From NCBI GenBank assembly GCA_027576995.1, contig JANBQC010000125.1, positions 1 to 56,491 of the forward strand: a stretch of DNA of 56,491 nucleotides. The letters are read 5' to 3'. The notes under the pieces are model-generated. The model did not search any database. It was not told the DNA's origin and worked only from the letters and a program-made list of their open reading frames with translations. The position numbers and the translations under genes were made by a program. This stretch comes from Dimargaris cristalligena (lineage: Eukaryota; Kickxellomycota; Dimargaritomycetes; Dimargaritales; Dimargaritaceae). Positions 24,022-35,109 of the stretch are shown in pieces; position 1 is the first letter of the stretch; every line of letters begins with the position of its first letter.

Positions 24022-27000
24022 TTATTCCTGGGGTGGTGTGTCTTTAGCTGCTTTTACAATGCAGAGCTCCACGTCTAACCCTAGGGTCAACAAGATATCG
24101 ATCCAAGTCTATAGTTCGGGATGCAATAGGGAGAGACACATTTGAACTTGTTTAGTTATCATAGATGGATTCTTAAGATATCCAAGGAGCAGGCCAATCC
24201 ATATTATGGCAATAAACGCTTTAGGGTAGGAATACAAACGGTATTAATCCTACCTTTTGTGTTTCCGATAACGTATCGCCCGGACCTTTAACTTAATACG
24301 GGATAAAATTGGCGTCCAGTAGAATAGAGGTTATCATTTGGATCTAATATCCGGATCAGCATATCAATACAATTTCATTTGTGTTTCGACATACTCTAGA
24401 TTGGCCACTAACAGTCCCGGTAAAATCATAGAGAATCAATGGGCTATCCTACACCAAGTGCTAACTTACCTTCAACCGCTTTGAACGTTTTATTTTCGGA
24501 GTTCCAGATGCTAGAGTAGGGATAACAAATGGATACCATATTTTAACCAAACGGGGTTATCATTAAACAAAAAGAAATCTATATATAAATATATATAGAT
24601 GTGTGTGTGTGTGTATATGTGTAGTTTAAAAGTCCTGGGTTAACTATGTAATAATTCAGAGGAAACTAATTATCGTCACCTCACTAAATGGAACCAATAG
24701 CCTACCCTAAATCCGGGAGACCGCTCCTATTGTGTCGATAATCTCGGGCCAAGTTTCGACAGATCCCGACTAGGGCTTTGCCACCCATGGCCTATTGGTA
24801 GATTTTGAGTTAATCCGCCTTAAAATTGGTTAGTTCTCACTGAAATCAGATAGATAAAAAAGGCGCTCCTGTAGATAATCCTTTGGGGAGAGAGAGAGGG
24901 GGGGGAGAAGAGGTTGTCGACCATGAGATTCGATAGAAGAGCTAGGATGTTAATTGGGTATAGATGTTGGGGTATTCTTACCTCCGCAATTTCTAATAAG
25001 TCCGACAGTTCAAAGGACCAGTCCACTCCAATACAGCGTGTGGCCCGGGGTTGCTCCGCGATCCAGACTCGTTGAATAAGATCCGTATAGTCGGTTTCAA
25101 TCACGGTGAGATGCGCCTCGATTTCTGTAGCACGATCTAAACGGGGGAGGCGAGGGGGGACATCCAATTAAATACGGTCGGGAGTGCATTAATAAAGAAA
25201 TGCTCCTGAAGGTATAGGTTAAGGGACTTTGTTCGTTGGAGGGGAATCTAGAATTGCATTAGATCTGTAGCCTACAGTGGTCTATAATGGTGCAATGTCA
25301 GCGGTCTATACGTTACTTTTCCACTTACCTATATAGAAGGCATCGGTATTAAGATCTAACGGATGGGTCTGGTAGGGGGTTTCAAACATGCCGGGGTAAG
25401 GTGCAAACAAAATGTCCCAAAAGAGAAGGCCAAACTGTAGTTCCCGGTAGTGCAATCGAGTTGGATTAGCAATGTTGGCCATAATGATTAAAAATGGAAT
25501 AAATATCAGCAGTTTGGGGATATCGCACCAGGCGTAAATGGCCTTGTAGAACGAAAAAAAACTAATGAAAAGGGACATACCAGGGTGGAGTAGAGCCCGT
25601 TTTCGGAGTGGAATCTGAATTGGCGAATTAAGAGATAAACAAAGGATCGGACAACATTTACAATAAATAATAATATACAGAGTATTAAATAATAGTTTGG
25701 CATTCCTGAATCACTAAGTGCATATTAGTTGTCAAGTCGGATAATAAATCGGGGTTGTTTAGATAAATCGATTGTAGTGTGCATTTACCCTCGATAACCT
25801 TGCCGCTGGTAATAATCCAAAGCCAGGAGTTCGACGGCGCACACTTCTCCTGATTCCAACTCGTACACTGGTCGGTTTTTATGCGAGCCGCCTCTTACGC
25901 CTGCGGATAGAGGATCAATAGGATGTATAGTTAGAACAATGTGAATTTTAGACAACAATAGCAGACTCTAGACTAACCACTAACTAGGAGCTCCTGTAAG
26001 TCGCTTAGTTCGCTTGCTGAAAAAAATTTATGCTGATCAGAATGAATTTCTACTACAGCTTACCTGTAATTGTAATGGTGGGTGCTTCTTTTAATTCATA
26101 ACCGGGGCCTTGGTAGAGTTTATCGGGGAGGAGTTCCAATCCTTTTTCGATCCGAATTAAGCGTTTGGCCAACCGGGACTTGACCGCTGAAAAGTATGAG
26201 TTCGAAAATAATGAAAGGGACATGTCAGCATAAAGAAGTGGGATCGAAAGTGATGTATATTTACGGTAATTACTAAGGTGACTTACAGTTAAATATATCT
26301 TCGCAATATTCAGTACAGCTTCACAGCCAAAATAATTCATATTTAATAATACATTGGGCATACCGATTTCGATTGGTCTATAGACTTACCTTGCCGAGAA
26401 TGGGGATCCTGGAGGCCCTCTAAGCACGTTGTACGACAGGCCTGCCAGGCGACGGTCTTGCGCTCTGGGGGATCCCCCTTGTCCGCCAAATAATTGGTTT
26501 GAATTAAAGCGAGGCGCTCGTACCAAGGACCCCTTTTCCCCAAGCAGAATACTTGCTGATCCAGAAGCTGTCGGATAAGTTCGCATTCGCGTTGGTGGAG
26601 TTTGAGACCAGCGAGGACTTTTGTACCAAAATCCAGGATACGCGTGTAGACCCAGCCCACCGTAAAACGGCGCTTGTAGTAGGCGAGGCGCGGTAGGGTA
26701 GGAGGAGTTCCGGGATTGAGGTCAGCCGCGGTGATGGAGGTGGCGCTGTTCGAAGGGTCTGGCGGGGTGGCGGTGGTTACCAGGGAGGCCTCGATCGCCA
26801 CACAAATCTGCCATGACTCAAGGCAAGCCTGACAGGTCTCCCACACCTGGAGCAGTACCGCCGAGTTGGTCTTGTCGGATTCCACCAGGGCATATAAATC
26901 ATGCTGGAGGTGGCTAAACTTTTCGTAGAGTAAATACGCATTGCGGTCGGCGAACAGATCGTGCGACCGGGTGACTTCGTAGCGCGGATAATTCCAGCGC

Positions 27001-27875
27001 CCAATGGAAGCCATCACGGACGTGGTCATGCTATTGGAGTCAAAGGGCTCGATGCGTCGATGGTAGATGAAAACAATTCGTTTAAAGGCCTCTACCACAG
27101 CGGGGCTCAATCGAACCACCGGTCCTAGCAATTTCAATACCTTGGCATGCCACGGCGACTGCCGATCCAGGGGGGTATCGGATGGCTGGGAGGCCGGGGA
27201 ATTGGACGATGATGAGGTGGGCGAAGGGGACGGGGCTTTGCGGGGTTTGAAGAACGACAGGGTGCGCTGGGACCGACTTAGTTTGACGTATTGCTCAATG
27301 AGCCCACTGCGTGTTTTCGCCAGTTTGGTTTTCGTATCCGCGGGCTTACACACCGTCCGCAGTTCCTCAAGGGTCAGTAATTGCAGATGGGCTTCGAGAC
27401 TGGTGATTTCGCACTCCCCACGAAGTAGTATGGGCAGGGTCGTTGAGCTTAGTTCCTCGACCACGGCGGCCATATCCGTGATTTCCGGGTAGTTGATCTG
27501 GCTTTGCCGGGTCCAGTCGGGTTTGCGCAGGAATAGACGCACGGCGAGGTACTGGGCTGGGATGGATAGGCTATTGAAGAGCGAGCAGTAGGTCAATTCC
27601 GTCTCATTGAGAAGATACTGCTCCCCATCAAGCACCGTATTTAAATTGGTTTGGAACGTGTCCAAGTAGTACTGTTTGAGGGCGGGGGGGTCGGTGGTAC
27701 CACCAGTGGATATTGACGAGTCACTTCTGGTTAGTTTTTGTCGCTTGGCTATTGCAGTAGGCTCCTCGGACCTGGTCCTGGAAAGCGAAGGGGTAGAGGG
27801 ACGCGGTTCTCTAACCGGAGACTCGGTCGATTGAGGTTCTTCGTCATCGCCAGTGAGGTCAATGACCAGGGACAT
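24022..27875 (-). CDS. FAN1: FAN1 structure-specific nuclease (Fanconi-associated nuclease 1)
   Basis: Nuclease for interstrand crosslink repair, cutting 5'-flap DNA. Ten exons in coding order: 27875-26390, 26186-26064, 25900-25789, 25614-25581, 25434-25329, 25136-24982, 24791-24706, 24510-24470, 24291-24254, 24108-24022. All phases agree and give 755 residues. The N-terminus has a SUMO-interaction-like VIDLTGDDEE instead of the UBZ finger of animal FAN1. Next come the YYL...PAQYLAVRLFLRK region, a SAP-like segment (LLTLEELRTV) and the TPR-like part with FTVGWVYTRIL. The C-terminal VRR_NUC domain keeps its catalytic set: Glu578 (HSENG, aligned by me to human Glu834), Asp699 (LPDLGIWN), Glu714 and Lys716 (VEVKGP). 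The weakest splice site is the acceptor before 24291 (TATTAAG), but phase and homology support it. The stop codon overlaps an AATAAA. Nine introns all lie in the last third of the coding sequence. Confidence 0.95.
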
Positions 27876-28544
27876 GGTAGGGCAGACGAGGGGGTTGTTG
27901 GAAAAGACGACCTAATTGGCATGTGAGGAGGCAAGGCATTCAAGACACTTTTTCCTGGTGTTTTTCGCTGTTAAGGAATGGGCCAGTATGGGCTATATAG
28001 TATTAGGGAAGCACATAACATAACACATAAATAGCGCAAGAAAAAGAACTGGTAGACTGCGGTAACTGGGTTGACTAGCCTAATAGAGGTTCTCCCCCAT
28101 TATTGGACTTACCAGATTAGGCAGGGGAAGGGGACTCAGGAAGTGGAGATATAACCGCTCTAGGTTTAGATCGCACAACTCTAGTTACGGCAGCAGCCAT
28201 TAGTTTGGAGAGACGCTCGTCCATCAATAATTTGTTCCCTCGTTATTTGGGCTATATCACAATCTAGCGGAGAAAACTACGGCGTCATTCAGGGGTTTAA
28301 TCCGATTGAACTAAATCATTACATTCACCAGCCACCCGTAGACTATATACTAATAGCACCTCTTCCTACCCAACCTAGACAGCTGTAGGCTTGATATAGA
28401 ATATAGGATCATAATGTACCATTCGATTGACGGTTTATTTTGGATACTATTTAATAAAGTCGGCGAATGACGGATTCCTAGCAAGATGTACTGGTGTATC
28501 AATGGAATGCAAGATGTATTCCCCCATTAGGAGCAACTGTTATT
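27876..28544. other. Region between PBDC1 and FAN1
   Basis: On the minus strand this is upstream of FAN1 and downstream of PBDC1. It contains an ATG-initiated 35-codon frame (28224-28117) followed at once by a strong donor (GTAAGT from 28112). This could be a leader exon or upstream ORF of FAN1. An AATAAA on the minus strand (28439-28434) about 105 bp past the PBDC1 stop is a likely poly(A) signal for that gene. Confidence 0.4.
28117..28224 (-). CDS. Possible small upstream ORF or leader exon of FAN1
   Basis: A 35-residue frame beginning MDERLSKLMAAAVTRVV, rich in Arg, Pro and Ser, with a stop five bases before a consensus donor. It lies about 240 bp upstream of the FAN1 ATG on the same strand. 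I recognise no family. It could be a regulatory uORF, a 5' UTR exon or chance. Confidence 0.2.
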   Translation of the reverse strand: MDERLSKLMAAAVTRVVRSKPRAVISPLPESPSPA

Positions 28545-28976
28545 TTAGTGGGCTTTTTCGTAAATCACCTTGTTGAGGCCCAGTTGGTTCCGAGCGATTT
28601 CGACGCAGTAGAACTGGGTGCGCACCACGAACATGGTGTTGGCTTCAGTGTACCCCTGGTCATAGTGCTTACGAAGCAAACAGCCGAAGTTGTAGTCCTT
28701 TACCCGATTCTCGTACTTCTCGATAAACCCCCGCCAGGTGATCTTGGCCGCGGGCGACTTGAAGTCATTCTCGTCCAATGCTTCGACGTTGATGTGCGGG
28801 AACGTGGTGCGGAAATCGGAGTACAGCTCGTTGTCGATGGGCGTGAGGCGGAGTTTGGTGCAGTCCACCTTCTCCAGCAACCCGTAGTAGGTCTCGGCGT
28901 GGTACATGGCCTTGACGGCCCACTGCTTCTCGATCTCCTCGAGCTGTTCCAAATCTTCGGCTTTGGGTAGGACCAT
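28545..28976 (-). CDS. PBDC1: PBDC1 homologue (yeast Ypl225w family)
   Basis: Small conserved cytosolic protein of the 'polysaccharide biosynthesis domain' family. The yeast member is known as a chaperone that helps newly made eEF1A fold; the old family name is misleading. The 143-residue product matches the family over its whole length: IEKQWAVKAMYHAETYYGLL, then KLRLTPIDNELYSDFR, WRGFIEKYENRVKDYNFGCLLR, and the signature QGYTEANTMFVVRTQFYCVEIARN. The ATG at 28976 opens just before the conserved region. The frame stays open 72 codons further upstream, but without any ATG and with a basic, non-conserved composition, so that part is leader. The upstream flank is pyrimidine-rich on the coding strand. 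The gene is single-exon as seen here. Confidence 0.93.
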   Translation of the reverse strand: MVLPKAEDLEQLEEIEKQWAVKAMYHAETYYGLLEKVDCTKLRLTPIDNELYSDFRTTFPHINVEALDENDFKSPAAKITWRGFIEKYENRVKDYNFGCLLRKHYDQGYTEANTMFVVRTQFYCVEIARNQLGLNKVIYEKAH

Positions 28977-29660
28977 GGTGGCTGTGAATGAGGGGGGAAA
29001 TTGGATAGACCGGGTAAGACTAAAGGCGAGGTTGGGGTGGTGAACGGGACAGGCTCGAAATAAAGAGCGACTGAAAATGGGGGAAAGAGCGAGGGGCCGT
29101 CGTCTGAGGAGAAGAAAAAAGGGATATAGGTTTAGGAGAGAATGTCGAGATTCACTACAATCTACTCGGCGGGATATTGCTTCGGCAGCCAAACAGTTCT
29201 GTGAAAAAAATTGTGAGGGTGATCAAGCCTGAGATAAAGGCGCTTTAACAAGCCGTGGGGGGGTTGTACAACACATACAAAAACCAGTCATCAATAATCC
29301 CTGTGAATAAGAGAGGCCTACACATATCTAAAGCAATGGCCTTTATTCTTGCACCTTCAGAGTATAACCACAGAGGACTTAAATCTATCCCGGCCCACCG
29401 CCTGTCTTGGAGGAATCCAAGAATTCACTAGTAACAGAATTTGAAACCGCTACCCGCCTATGTCTCTTTCTGATTACATGTCACTAATAAAACATCAAGT
29501 TATACACTACTAGTTACAGTTTATTAGAAATGGTTGTTTTTGGTTACTAACAATCGTGAATATAGAGGAGGATAGATGACTAGTATATAAATATTGTCCG
29601 TAGGAAGTGATTAATATTAAGAGAGGGTGTGAAGTGGTAGAGGACAGCTATCTAATCTTT
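28977..29660. other. Intergenic region between PBDC1 and MET17
   Basis: No gene seen. The part next to PBDC1 is pyrimidine-rich on the minus strand (probable leader/promoter). A minus-strand AATAAA at 29525-29520, about 140 bp past the MET17 stop, is a plausible poly(A) signal. Confidence 0.5.
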
Positions 29661-31016
<1,356 letters not shown>

Positions 31017-31202
31017 TCAGAAAGAAGGGATGGAAGAAGCTGTGATATATATATATATATATATATGAAAGGTTGAGTTTGTTTATGAACTCAGAGGAAA
31101 CGTGGTGTACGGGATGATGATACCGATTAAGGAGGGAGAGTGACGTGCGTACGTAGTGAAACGTTAAGTTTCGGGGAGAACACAGTCGGGATGCAAGGGT
31201 GA

Positions 31203-31901
31203 ATGTACCGGGATAATAACAGAATGACCAAGGTGTACAGAAACAAGTTGTTGTGCGCCGGGGGTTGCTTTTATATAAGGAAGAGGGAATGGCCTATCCA
31301 GCACTTTGGTCATCCGCTACCCATACTGTTCTTGCGTTACCATAATACTCCCTCTAAAATATGCAGAGGAGCAGTAAGCTATTGGTATTGGGAGGGACTT
31401 CTTCGCAGCGACTCACATGGTCACTGCACCCATATTTGCTGGTGCCTTATCCATTACCCCCTCGGAATCCTTGCGGTGGAAGGTACTAGCGATATTCACT
31501 GCGCCCTTGCAGCCTGTGACAGGATAAGGTGGAATATAGTATTGGGGTATAGGGAAAGATTAGAACGGCATTGGCCCCCGGTGGCGCAAGAGCAGGCTAA
31601 CCGACCGAGAGAGCAGCCAATGGTTTTGATTAACAACACCCCGTTTCCGTGCCTGGAGATGTCTGCAATGGGAATAGAAAGATACCGATGCCGCCTATTA
31701 CCCCCTAATAATAGAGGCCAGAGCCTCCCCTTTTCGACTTTAGGTATTGGTGGATTTCAACCAACCCCAGGTAGCCCTGCCGAATTGACCATTCCCTCTT
31801 TGTTCAACATGCGGGGGGCCATATGGACCGGGCGACTGCCTGCTACCATGTCGACGTGTGCCAATATCGGCGTCGGATACAATAAGCGTACCATTCGCTG
31901 A
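31203..31901 (+). CDS. Orphan open reading frame, 232 codons, doubtful
   Basis: The frame starts at an ATG and stays open for 232 codons, which is long for chance in this composition. It has no signal peptide, no repeated motif, no recognisable domain and no codon preference like its neighbours. It also lacks the pyrimidine-rich leader that precedes the confident genes. It may be random or a lineage-specific gene. Confidence 0.15.
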   Translation: MYRDNNRMTKVYRNKLLCAGGCFYIRKREWPIQHFGHPLPILFLRYHNTPSKICRGAVSYWYWEGLLRSDSHGHCTHICWCLIHYPLGILAVEGTSDIHCALAACDRIRWNIVLGYRERLERHWPPVAQEQANRPREQPMVLINNTPFPCLEMSAMGIERYRCRLLPPNNRGQSLPFSTLGIGGFQPTPGSPAELTIPSLFNMRGAIWTGRLPATMSTCANIGVGYNKRTIR

Positions 31902-32491
31902 AGACAAATCTACTTCCGAGCTCGGCGTGAGAGATGTAGCACACGGAATTAGTCGTGCCCTAAACACCCCTATTTATTAATAATATACCTTTCCCTCGAG
32001 CGGTTTGTCCGGGGACGAATCAGAGTACAGGACGAAGGCGCAACTTGGCCACCATCTCACGAACCGGTTAATCTTCCATTTCTACTACTATACTACTCGA
32101 CAATCCGAACCGGGGGCTCTCGACCCCTTCTTTAATTATCGCCCCATTTGTACAATTCTTAACAATGGAGGGGGTGAGGTATGCCGCACAGTTTCGCCCT
32201 GCACGCCTGACATGCAAATAATATGAAAGTCTACAACACCCTTTCTTTATACATCTAGTATAGGTCTCGTGGTCAACTAAGCCGTAGAGGGTTTTTGCAC
32301 GTTGGTGAATAAATCGCCCAGCTGATTAACAGGACTTGCTGTGTTTCAGGTGGGGGTAGCAGGCCTCATCATTATATCAGATTCATTTCCGAATCACCCC
32401 TGGCAACGAACCCCCCCCCCGCGCGTGTAGAAGTTGGTTGAATAGTGATTGAATAAAAAGGCCCAATGAGTCAAAAGGGTCGGGCTTTATA

Positions 32492-32518
32492 ATTATGTTA
32501 AATATACGTTAACATAAT
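32492..32518. other. 10-bp stem-loop
   Basis: Perfect inverted repeat ATTATGTTAA / TTAACATAAT around a 7-base loop, in non-coding DNA about 390 bp upstream of AOS1. Function unknown. Confidence 0.5.
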
Positions 32519-32901
32519 AAATGCCTTGCCAAAGTCCAGGCTGTCAATCGGTGGCCCTTGCGAATATTATTAAAAAATTAGGGGCTGCTTTAGGTCGCCA
32601 AGCATAGCATCCCCCTTCTATTATAGGGGGCACTGCTATATCAGCAGCCCTACACCCCAGCGACTGGATCAAGGTTTTACCCAAACCAAACTCCCTCTGT
32701 TTTGGGTGGAGCCGGTCGGTTGGTTAATCAGTGAGCTTGAGCTACTTCACCCAGCTCCCAAGGCCGTGGAAGTCGAAGTGGCCACTGCCGAGTAGTTCTC
32801 GTAAACCATTCAGTGCTCGTCTCTTTTCTTTAACCCCATTGGACTATATTAGTAGACTGCATTCCAATTGTCGCTCATTCTGAACAGGCCTACCCACCAC
32901 C

Positions 32902-35109
32902 ATGTCCACTACTACGACTTCTACTGCTGCTGCCGCCGCCCTTGACCCCAGCCAGGGCGCGTCTCAAGGCATTACCGAAGAGGAGGCCGCTCTCTACGAT
33001 CGTCAGATTCGGCTCTGGGGTCTGGATGCCCAGCAAAGGTACAGTTCATTGAATTCCTTCCACAGTACGTAGTACGCGTTGAACCAAGTCGCTTGGGCTT
33101 CCGTTCATCGCTGCTCAATTCCCCTGAAACGAACGCTACCCGGATGAGTCCGGAATATTGGCAGCTCACCGCGTACGCGTAATGGCTAATTGGTCTTATC
33201 ACCCTCCGTTATGAACGTCACTACTCTTCCTATAGACTCCGGAATTCGCGCATTCGAGTAGCGGGCTTGAAATCCCCTATTGCGCTGGAGCTCTGCAAAA
33301 ACCTGGTGCTGGCCGGTATCGGCCAGCTTTTCCTGATGGACAATCGATTGGTTGAAGCATCGGATTTAACTACTTTATACTGCTGCTTGGGCGACGAAGC
33401 CTGTGTAGGCACTAAGGTAAATATAGATTACCAACAGTCCACCCTCCCCGGAGGCTGGCCCGGCTGGCCAAGACAATCTATTTTTATATCTCCTTCATTC
33501 AATCAACCCTGGTCTGGCTGAGCATCGGCTATCGGTCCGCCGGGGATACCCTTGATTAACATGTAGTATACCTTTACTACTAACCTACCCGAAATGGCCC
33601 CTTGACTACTCTATTCACATCTTTAATCATTCGGGAATATCGCTCACCCCTAACCTTAAATCTATAACTAACCGAAACGCCCTCATAACCCCCTCCCTCT
33701 TTAGCTCATTGAGGTATACAAGAAATACCTACAGACCCTAAATCCGCGAGTAATTATTATTCCGGAGGATTTGGCTACCGACGAACTCCAGTCCGCTCAC
33801 TTCGAAACTGCACACCTCACCTGTCTAGTTGACTCAACCCCCGCCAATATTATTCGCGTCGCCCAATGCTACCGCGACCATACTGTGAACCAAGAAGTGC
33901 CCCGATCCAACGACTCGGGATCAGCGGTCCCTCCACCCAATGGTCTGCTGACCTCCGGAGCCTACGGCGAGGTAGGGTACATATTCGCCGACTTGCATAT
34001 TTTTACCTACAAACGAAATGACCCCAAGACGACGTCCCCGCCCCAGCCGAAGAGCGCTTCCCCTGAGACCGCTCAACCCACGAATACCAAGGTGCAGGTT
34101 ACATATCCGGCTTTAGAGGCGGTTCTGTCTCGAGGGTGGTCCGAGATATCCGAACGCCAGCTCAAGCGCAAACTGTCGCCTGTCTGGCTGGCCGTTACCG
34201 GTAAGCACCTCCCTTTCTCCCTAAAACTCCACCCATACCCGCCATTTATCTTACCCTTGTGGTTTACAGTACCTCACGGCCGCACTCATATGGCTGAATC
34301 CTGGTGACATGCACCATTTGCATAGGTCACTATGGTCAGTGAGGATATAGGCCTAGTTCTATATTGCGCCCATATCTTCATCCCAGATATCCACCTACAA
34401 TGTCGCCGTCTAACCTTAATTATGTTTGTTCTGGCCCTCACTTTACCCTGTACATATCGCAATCCCCGGAATAGTGCTTTGGCAGTTTGAAATGGCAAAA
34501 GAGTCGACCGGACTCGTCGAAGAGTCCCAGTTGGGGGAGTTCAAGAGCAACTGGCTAAACGAGCGGGGCCTTCCCCCGAATTACATTCCCGATGAACTAC
34601 TAGGGTAAGAATACACTCATATTTCCGGACTGTCGGCTCTGTCACTTGCTCAAAAAAACAACAACATTATATACATCTTACCCGATGGTTAACCTTGAGC
34701 CATATCGATAATTTCTCACCCCTTGTTTCCTCTTTTGATTCTCCGTATCCAGACGATTGCGCCAGGATTGGACCGCTAACCCATCGGTGCCTGTTGGTGC
34801 CATTTTAGGCGGCGTGCTGGCCCAGGAGTGTATAAAGGTCGTGGCAGGCAACGAGCCAGCCCTGCATAACGTGTTCGTATTCGACGGGGAACATTGTAAG
34901 TGATGCCACACGCCAGCGCGTCCAGTCTCCGGTGGATTGGGACGACCGCCTAGCCCCGAAATGTACGCCGTATTTACTGTGACGGGCATGTTATTGCATC
35001 CCTTTACATTGGTCGATGAATATGGATTTACTGACTAATCGTATTACACAATATCAACATTACTTATCCCTTTAATGTTCTAGATTTGGGGGTCACTAAC
35101 AATGTGTGA
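32902..35109 (+). CDS. AOS1: SUMO-activating enzyme subunit 1 (Aos1/SAE1)
   Basis: Non-catalytic half of the SUMO E1, pairing with Uba2 to adenylate SUMO; nuclear. Six exons: 32902-33038, 33236-33416, 33705-34200, 34475-34604, 34753-34895, 35084-35109. Phases agree and give 370 residues, slightly longer than the human protein (346). After a Thr/Ala-rich start comes EEAALYDRQIRLWGLDAQQRLRNS, the E1 signature with the Arg of the adenylation site. Next are VAGLKSPIALELCKNLVLAGIG, FLMDNRLVEASDL and TLNPRV. The C-terminal part has GAILGGVLAQECIKVVAGNEPALHNVFVFDGEH and ends YLGVTNNV. No catalytic Cys domain is present, as expected for Aos1. The nucleotide-fold glycines are altered: most Aos1 proteins have GLKGLGAEIAKN where this has GLKSPIALELCKN. 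The last exon encodes only about eight residues; its splice is supported by phase alone. Confidence 0.93.

Noticed and set aside
25435..25580. Apparent coding in the FAN1 intron (MANIANPTRLHYREL frame)
   Set aside because: The segment lies between a consensus donor and a CTACAG acceptor whose removal joins the conserved LYST-L and FGLLFWD blocks in frame.
28977..29192. In-frame N-terminal extension of PBDC1
   Set aside because: No ATG in the extension, basic low-complexity composition, and the conserved family start coincides with the ATG at 28976.
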